From Nelumbo lutea (lineage: Eukaryota > Streptophyta > Magnoliopsida > Proteales > Nelumbonaceae), in the NCBI GenBank assembly GCA_022828595.1, contig JAKGHH010000005.1, positions 62,243,655-62,307,654 on the forward strand: 64,000 nucleotides of DNA, read 5' to 3'. Positions 59,401 through 64,000 of this stretch are shown here, piece by piece (position 1 is the first letter of the stretch; every line of letters starts with the position of its first letter). A program made the position numbers and the translations under genes. Under the pieces are notes generated by a model, which made no database searches, was not told the DNA's origin, and saw only the letters and a list, made by a program, of their open reading frames with translations.

Positions 59401-62400
59401 AATTGTCATTTTTTGTTTGTACCTAAGGTGGCCTGGAATTCACCTGTGAATTTTTATAATAACAAGAAAGTAAGCCTATTCCATTAATCCAAACAAACAC
59501 TACATGATATAATCATATTCTATTTGTAGGTAGTGATTCCTGGGGGCTTTTTAACATGAATAATCATAAATGACACTCCTGCACGTCCACTTTCTTACGT
59601 GTGTATTTGATGTGCATGTTTCTGTGCGTACATATATCTCTCATCTTTTGAATGATTAATTTAATATTGTGATGTTTGAACTTGTAACTTGTCAACTGCC
59701 CTCGCCCCCTCCCAAATAAAGAAGGAAAGGAAAAAAAAACTTCCTTTGTCAAAACGAAGCACTTGGGCTGGTTAGATATGGTCATGTACAAGGAGACTGT
59801 TAGGGAATGCCATCTAGGTTCACACACAGATGTAAATATAACCAATTTTGCATTCAGAAACCTTGCTGCTGAAACATTCTGCTACAATTTCCAGATTGCA
59901 GATGTGTGGTCATGTGGAGTCACACTTTATGTCATGCTTGTCGGTGCATACCCTTTTGAAGACCCTGAGGACCCCAAGAACTTCCGAAAGACAATACAGG
60001 TACTTGTTTGTACCTAATTGTTAGAGCTGATGGCTTGTAAAACAAATTAATTGGGTCATGTTTCTGTTTTGTGCAGCGAATTTTGAGTGTTCAATATTCA
60101 ATCCCAGACTATGTTCACATTTCTCCCGAGTGTCGCCACCTGATCTCAAGGATTTTTGTTGCCAACCCAGGAACGGTGAGTGTTAAATATTCAAACCCAG
60201 ACTATTCACATTTCAATATTCAAGGATTTCTGTTTTTTTTTTTCTTTTTTTTTTTTAATCTGGGAATTGTTATCAAGTTATGTTTAGATAACTATCAAGT
60301 AGATCAGAGACCTACAACTGGGACTTACCCTAAATGGTGACCCTTGGAATGAAATCATTTTTTTTTTCTCCCTGGAATTTATGGATTATCTGTTTTAAAA
60401 GCGCAAGGGCCTTTTTGCACTCAAGGGACAAGCCTTTTTAAGTGAAGTGCACAATTTTCAAAAAATTGTACAAAATGCAAAAAATAAAAATCAGAAAATT
60501 TGCAAAAAAATATTAAAAACAATAGTAATTAAAATGCATACTTAAATTTAAAAATAAATGATTTAAAAAACATATTAGCTCAGAATAAAATACATAAATA
60601 TAACATATAAAATGTATTCACAATAAAAATGTAAAAATAAAGGTAAACATAACATGTAACACATTCAAGCACTCAACAATGTATGCATGTGAAGCTTCCA
60701 ATCTCCTTATTTCTTTCCTAATTGCATTAGTCTAGTTCTATAAGCCACTTTGTATTGAGCCCCTTGAGGCAAGCCCATTGTTAAGGTCTTAAAAATTATT
60801 AGCCTGTACATAAAAATGGTTTTATAGTTTTAATTAAAATTCCCTACCTCTTAAAATTGTCCTATATTAAAGAAGAAGGAATGAACAATATTAGAAAAAA
60901 AAGGGGGTTCTCAGAGTCCCTGGTCCAGCCACCATGCTTAAAGAAAACACAAAAAACTCATAAAAAAGGTGCATCCCTGGGCCTAGGTGAAATGTGCCTC
61001 GCTTGTGCGCAAGGCATGCCTTTTAAATCACGGGATTAACTAGCAAATGGCCCTTTCCTCATGATAGGGCAACCATACATGTGTTGTTTTTTTAATAATT
61101 TTTAATTTGAGACCCACTATCTACATGGCAAATCTCAGATCCCTTATTGCTTTGACTTGAAACTAAATTATGAGACCTAGTATTGACATGGATTAGTCTA
61201 AAATTCCTTTTGGTTTGTTTATTTTGACTTGGAAACTAAATTAGATTTACTTCATGATTAAAGGATATGAGCTACCTTCTAATAACAATGTTTTTTTATT
61301 ATGATTTTTAAATTCGTATGGGAGCCAAATCACTCTATATAGGATCTGTATTGTTTTTACTTTTATTTTTTATTGACAAATGAAAAATCAAATGGAGCTT
61401 TTAAGCCCAAGGTTAGTTGAACGTATGAGAAAAGTTACGTGTCATATGTAGAAGAAAAAAAACAGCCTGCGCTGTGCAAACTGCCAATGTTTTCCCGTCA
61501 AGTGTATATTTGAGCTGTTGATGGGTGAGGAGCTTGGCTAATCCCAACCCGTTAGCCAAGTTTATTAAAGTTTAGAGTGCATGTGCCATGTGCGAACAAC
61601 AGGAAAAAAAGGTTCTGTACCTTCAACCAATAGATGTGCATTGTGCGAACAACTTCTAAATAGATACATTAAACCCCATATTCCTATTTTAAAATAAAAA
61701 AAAAGGTTTGATCGACCAAACTGGCAAACATCGATTATATTTAGCCTGAAACCTTCTCAGGCAAGAGATTTCCGGTGGTGAAGATGTATTAGATTTGAAT
61801 TGGCTCGAGTTGGCCAGGTATTTTTAACCCTATCAGGTTTGAACCACACAGGTTGATCAATCAAAAGGTGTTGTTGGTATTTGTCAATTTGAAAAGAAAA
61901 GGAAAAATATTTTATTTATTTATTGGGAGCCTCAGGGCTGGTTTTTTTTAATTGACTTGGGAAATTAAATTAGTTTAGGACTGGGTTTTTTAATTTGACT
62001 TGGAAATCTAAAACATGTATTTTGTTTAGGACCCACTATCTATGTCACAAGTGTTGTCAGAAGCCTCGGGTCTAGATTCTTTAATTGACTTGGAAAACTA
62101 AATTAAGTTTAAGCGTTCGGCTGTTTTTTTTTTTACATTTTTTATTTCACTTGGAAATTAAATTTGGGGACCTAACATCCATTTAGCAAGTCTTGAAGCC
62201 ATTTTGGCCTAGAAAACTAAATTAGATTTGATTTGTAACTAAAGTTTGAATTAGGAAACAACACGCTTTTAGATCTATCAAGGGACCCCATTATTTAATC
62301 CCTTTTTCTAAGAGAGGCTTAGCCACACGCACACACACATACATACATACATATATATATATATATATTTCTGATTTTTTTTGAAGGGAGGGGTAGCCCA

Positions 62401-63165
62401 TTCCCCCCCCCCCCCCTTTTTTTTTTTTTTCCCCTCTTATTTTCACATATTAATTAATTACCACTAGTCCACCACATGTTTGAAGAAGTCATCCTGTCAT
62501 TGAGGGCTTTGCTTTTAATATATAAAACTTTGGATTTCTTCTGAACCTCAAATTACCAAATTCAGATCAAAGGATCTTAAGGACTGTTCCAACATTGTCC
62601 CCCTGTAGATAGAAGAACAGGATTTGGGTAGATAGTTGCCAACTTTTACTGGTATCCCACTAATTAAGTGGGATCAAACAAATGCCTTTGCAATTGCCAT
62701 TATTATTGCTTTGTCTGTTTTTCTTTGATTAATTTTTATTCTTTATGGTTATTCCAGAGCATGGTGAAGTGGCCGGTTCTCTGGTTTCTTTTCTGGTTTA
62801 AACACTACATTTATGCATGAATAATTTTAAACTGGTTTTATTGTTACCATCCTCATGTTTTTGAATATCGGCAACAGAGAATAACCATTCCTGAGATAAG
62901 GAACCATGAGTGGTTTCTGAAGAACCTCCCTGCAGATCTCATGGATGAGAATACGATGAACCAGTTTGAAGAGCCTGATCAGCCCATGCAAAGTATTGAT
63001 GAAATCATGCAGATCATTACTGAAGCAACCATACCTGCAGCTGGGACCGGTGGTCTGAACCAGTATTTAACTGGCAGCTTGGACCTTGATGATGACATGG
63101 AAGACCTGGAGACTGATCCCGACCTTGATGTTGATAGCAGCGGGGAAATAGTTTATGCTATGTAA
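41303..63165 (+). CDS. SnRK2.6: SnRK2 protein kinase, subclass III (SnRK2.6/OST1 type), 9 exons, complete
   Basis: Exons are 41303-41479, 42478-42552, 42673-42774, 42862-42915, 43013-43105, 57457-57549, 59895-59999, 60077-60175 and 62878-63165. All introns are phase 0 with GT/AG ends, giving 361 residues; Arabidopsis OST1 has 362. This Ser/Thr kinase class is activated in ABA and osmotic-stress signalling, is held inactive by PP2C phosphatases, and phosphorylates targets such as bZIP factors and guard-cell channels. Visible parts are the glycine loop IGSGNFG (30-36), ATP-binding Lys52, catalytic HRD (140-142), DFG (162-164), activation-loop Ser177/Thr178 in [13 protein letters not shown], the SnRK2 box ([18 protein letters not shown]) and an acidic ABA-box tail ending SSGEIVYAM. 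All key residues are present and no break is seen. The ATG at 41303 matches the family N-terminus. Intron 5 is 14351 bp of nested transposons. Assignment to subclass III is firm; OST1 versus the SnRK2.2/2.3 branch is less so. Confidence 0.97.
42478..42552 (+). CDS. SnRK2.6: SnRK2 exon 2
   Basis: 25 codons, [20 protein letters not shown] and VRFKE, including the alpha-C helix Glu. Confidence 0.96.
42673..42774 (+). CDS. SnRK2.6: SnRK2 exon 3 (hinge)
   Basis: 34 codons from [20 protein letters not shown] to GRFSEDE. Phase 0 at both ends. Confidence 0.96.
42862..42915 (+). CDS. SnRK2.6: SnRK2 exon 4
   Basis: 18 codons, [18 protein letters not shown]. Confidence 0.96.
43013..43105 (+). CDS. SnRK2.6: SnRK2 exon 5 (catalytic loop, DFG)
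   Basis: 31 codons with [19 protein letters not shown] and ICDFGYSK. The donor aag|gtattc opens the 14.35-kb intron. Confidence 0.96.
43452..47277 (-). mobile_element. 5'-truncated L1-type LINE (minus strand) in SnRK2 intron 5
   Basis: Read on the minus strand it starts within the endonuclease ([31 protein letters not shown]). It continues through the RT N-terminus ([20 protein letters not shown]), RT blocks ([56 protein letters not shown]), zf-RVT ([17 protein letters not shown]) and an RNase H ([33 protein letters not shown]), and ends near 43452 in taatataatc...ctcag sequence. The catalytic FVDD is intact, but several frameshifts and stops split the frame. It is antisense to the kinase gene. 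Confidence 0.88.
47280..47390 (-). mobile_element. LINE RNase H plus 3' tail fragment (minus strand)
   Basis: The minus strand reads [15 protein letters not shown], an RNase H piece, next to a tail containing aatgaaatttatcttttctc followed by an A run. It is wedged between two other LINE copies. Confidence 0.45.
47395..47896 (-). mobile_element. LINE 3' end fragment (RNase H, minus strand)
   Basis: The minus-strand frame includes [54 protein letters not shown] and [19 protein letters not shown], an RVT_3 RNase H with all four acidic positions recognisable. It is 5'-truncated and adjoins the plus-strand LINE to its right. Confidence 0.75.
49595..50496. mobile_element. hAT-type non-autonomous element, 902 bp
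   Basis: The ends aagtgtttttaaccc and ggattttaaaacattg are imperfect inverted repeats. The flanks gatgccat (49587-49594) and gatgctat (50497-50504) are an 8-bp duplication with one transition. The subterminal ttgacccgttcaacccattg words fit the group. The centre is a tandem duplication and a microsatellite. It is inserted in the plus-strand LINE. Confidence 0.78.
49757..50395. repeat. About 323-bp tandem duplication plus AT/CA microsatellite in the hAT element
   Basis: ggtcacatgttgcacactaa at 49757 recurs as ggtcacaagttgcacactaa near 50080, and the units run in parallel (tagaacatgattatacatta in both). The second unit has a local triplication of ctggaggccataac and a TA/CA run at 50333-50375. 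Confidence 0.85.
52545..52846 (+). mobile_element. Short 5'-truncated LINE insertion with perfect 12-bp target duplication
   Basis: The 302-bp insert encodes the end of an RNase H ([46 protein letters not shown]) and a 3' UTR ending in A7. Both sides carry atgatttggtgg (52533-52544 and 52847-52858). It interrupts the RT domain of the older plus-strand LINE just after KAYDLV. Confidence 0.9.
54032..56511 (+). mobile_element. Ty3/gypsy LTR retrotransposon, internal deletion derivative
   Basis: The LTRs at 54032-54530 (499 bp) and 56002-56511 (510 bp) have ends tgttatgg/ccataaca; the first base pairs of the 5' copy are mutated (ttttatgg). The PBS-like ttgtatcagagcc follows the 5' LTR. Only 1471 bp of internal sequence remains. 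Its last part (55871-56062) encodes [20 protein letters not shown] and [12 protein letters not shown], the chromodomain-like end of Ty3/gypsy integrases, reading on into the 3' LTR. Protease, RT and most of the integrase are gone. It is inserted in the zf-RVT region of the plus-strand LINE; the target duplication is eroded. Confidence 0.85.
54531..55870 (+). other. Unrecognised internal sequence of the Ty3/gypsy derivative
   Basis: Open frames at 54998-55300 and near 55460-55620 (charged, [20 protein letters not shown]) show no gag or pol motif that I recognise. They could be a captured host fragment or badly decayed gag-pol. No function is proposed. Confidence 0.4.
57457..57549 (+). CDS. SnRK2.6: SnRK2 exon 6 (activation loop)
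   Basis: 31 codons, [20 protein letters not shown] through KKEYDGK, holding the activating Ser and Thr. Acceptor ctcag and donor gtaaga are canonical. Confidence 0.96.
57550..59894. other. SnRK2.6: SnRK2 intron 6
   Basis: A 2345-bp intron, AT-rich. On the minus strand, 58660-58505 resembles a non-LTR 3' tail (aatataattatactttacct, then tttgctcaaaaaaa), similar to the tail at 24430-24470. No other gene was seen. Confidence 0.6.
59895..59999 (+). CDS. SnRK2.6: SnRK2 exon 7
   Basis: 35 codons, [20 protein letters not shown] through FRKTIQ, kinase C-lobe. Confidence 0.96.
60077..60175 (+). CDS. SnRK2.6: SnRK2 exon 8
   Basis: 33 codons, [20 protein letters not shown] through VANPGT. The family usually has VADPA(K/T) here, so the Gly in this copy is a small variation. 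Confidence 0.95.
60391..61032. mobile_element. hAT-type non-autonomous element in SnRK2 intron 8, 642 bp
   Basis: The ends tgttttaaaagcgcaagg and cttgtgcgcaaggcatgcct followed by tttaaatcacg are imperfect inverted repeats. The flanks ggattatc (60383-60390) and ggattaac (61033-61040) are an 8-bp duplication with one mismatch. The interior is AT-rich and non-coding. Confidence 0.65.
61041..62877. other. SnRK2.6: Remainder of SnRK2 intron 8
   Basis: AT-rich. A phrase like gacttggaaactaaattag recurs about five times between 61140 and 62230, suggesting an old local repeat. Simple repeats lie at 62327-62430. No exon-like sequence was seen. Confidence 0.5.
62327..62430. repeat. Compound simple repeat (CA)n (TA)n ... 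C14 T14
   Basis: CA/TACA/TA tracts at 62327-62368, then 14 C at 62403-62416 directly followed by 14 T. Confidence 0.9.
62878..63165 (+). CDS. SnRK2.6: SnRK2 exon 9 (SnRK2 box and acidic ABA box)
   Basis: 95 codons plus TAA, from [20 protein letters not shown] to SSGEIVYAM. Confidence 0.96.
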   Translation, partial: RITIPEIRNHEWFLKNLPADLMDENTMNQFEEPDQPMQSIDEIMQIITEATIPAAGTGGLNQYLTGSLDLDDDMEDLETDPDLDVDSSGEIVYAM

Positions 63166-64000
63166 TTGGGCAGTCTGTCTTGGGTGTGGCATGGATAGCT
63201 TCCATGACCATGACACAATCACACAAGTTGAGTACGCTCTTCTGGGTCTCATGGCATGCGAAGGTTTGAGGGAGATGGGGAGGTTGACTATTATATAGCT
63301 AGTGGGCCGTCTGGATGTGAGTCAAAACTTGGTTTGACTTACTAGCAGAGTCCCTCTGCCTATCAGAATGACTTGTTCATAATACGCAGCTTGATCCCGT
63401 CTGTAGGTCTGAAAAGAATTTACGTTTAATGCTTGCGAGGGTAGGTTTCAGGTTCTGAAAATTCAAAGGTCGGATGGGAACCAACCCTTGCCACTGGGTG
63501 CTGCCTGTTTATTTATTTGTGTATTTTAGCGATATGCCCTCGTTTTTTGTTTTTTGGGCCACCTCAAAAGTGGTATTTTTGTACTCTTAAATTACACAGT
63601 TAAAACCAGTTACTTCAAATGTGACGAGTGACGACTTGTGTTCTCATTTGCCTCTTCGTTTCTGATTTCTGACAATTGACAGCCTTGAATTCAGGCCTTC
63701 ATAAGTTCTGCTTTACAAATCGCGACCAATGGGTTCTAAAAGGATAGCCAGAAAGGATTTGGCCATGACAATCAATTTCTGGATCCTTATATTCTATTGC
63801 TTGCACCCATACCAATGGGTTGGATTTTAAAACATTGCTTGCACCCATAAAAACATTTGGTAGCAACTAGCAAGCTATTTAGTGGAAGCCATATTTCAAA
63901 TAAAAAATCTAAGATTGTGTTTGATTTGAGGGAAGATTTTGGTTGGATGAGAAAAGATGGGATGGGATGGGGTGAGCAAAATTTTCATGTTTCATTATTT
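63166..64000. other. SnRK2.6: SnRK2 3' UTR and downstream flank
   Basis: Non-coding after the TAA. A polyadenylation site cannot be placed with confidence. No further gene was seen. Confidence 0.5.
63796..63849. repeat. 16-bp direct repeat around a hAT-like end remnant
   Basis: attgcttgcacccata occurs at 63796-63811 and 63834-63849. The spacer ends ggattttaaaacattg, identical to the right end of the hAT element at 50496. Confidence 0.6.

Overview
This is nuclear DNA from a flowering plant. It is AT-rich and holds two spliced protein-coding genes with plant-type GT/AG introns. Much of the rest is transposon-derived: L1-type LINEs with a plant RNase H tail, Ty1/copia and Ty3/gypsy elements, hAT-type MITEs, a Pack-MULE and probably a SINE. 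Nothing here is bacterial. The large TE-filled introns would suit a non-core eudicot, a magnoliid or another angiosperm with expanded introns, but the species cannot be fixed from this window.

Left half (1-26.6 kb, minus strand): one gene for a nuclear protein with a DEK-C domain and two SWIB/MDM2 domains (UAF30/spp27/BAF60b-like). Its start codon is at 26591. Five exons are visible (26591-26263, 18358-18247, 18154-17980, 1709-1656, 1572-1397), and splice phases agree at all four junctions. The C-terminal exon(s) lie beyond position 1. Intron 1 is 7.9 kb and intron 3 is 16.3 kb. Intron 3 holds a Tat-like LTR, LINE pieces, a broken ATP-phosphofructokinase (PFK) copy on the opposite strand, and a copia element (11490-16749) inserted into a LINE. 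Intron 1 holds a LINE, a 1.4-kb TIR element, a probable SINE and a solo LTR with a perfect 5-bp target duplication.

Middle (26.6-41.3 kb): intergenic. It contains a 1.57-kb hAT-type element with a perfect 8-bp duplication, a quiet AT-rich stretch, a Pack-MULE-like element (32681-34964) carrying fragments of a CYP90-type cytochrome P450 and apparently an LRR protein, a 113-bp hAT MITE, and a decayed minus-strand copia element.

Right half (41.3-63.2 kb, plus strand): a complete nine-exon subclass III SnRK2 kinase gene (361 codons, SnRK2.6/OST1 type), the ABA-activated kinase class. Every intron is phase 0. Intron 5 is 14.35 kb and lies between the exon ending after DFGYSK and the exon carrying the activation-loop phosphosites. 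It is filled by a minus-strand LINE and a plus-strand LINE. The plus-strand LINE was itself hit by a hAT element, a short LINE copy (12-bp duplication) and a Ty3/gypsy deletion derivative. Intron 8 carries another hAT-type element.

I found no new multi-gene system. The most notable items are the two very large TE-filled host genes, the antisense intronic PFK pseudogene, the Pack-MULE cargo with its 66-bp flanking direct repeats, and the copia element whose gag-pol frame is broken only by stop codons, several of them in CHG contexts.
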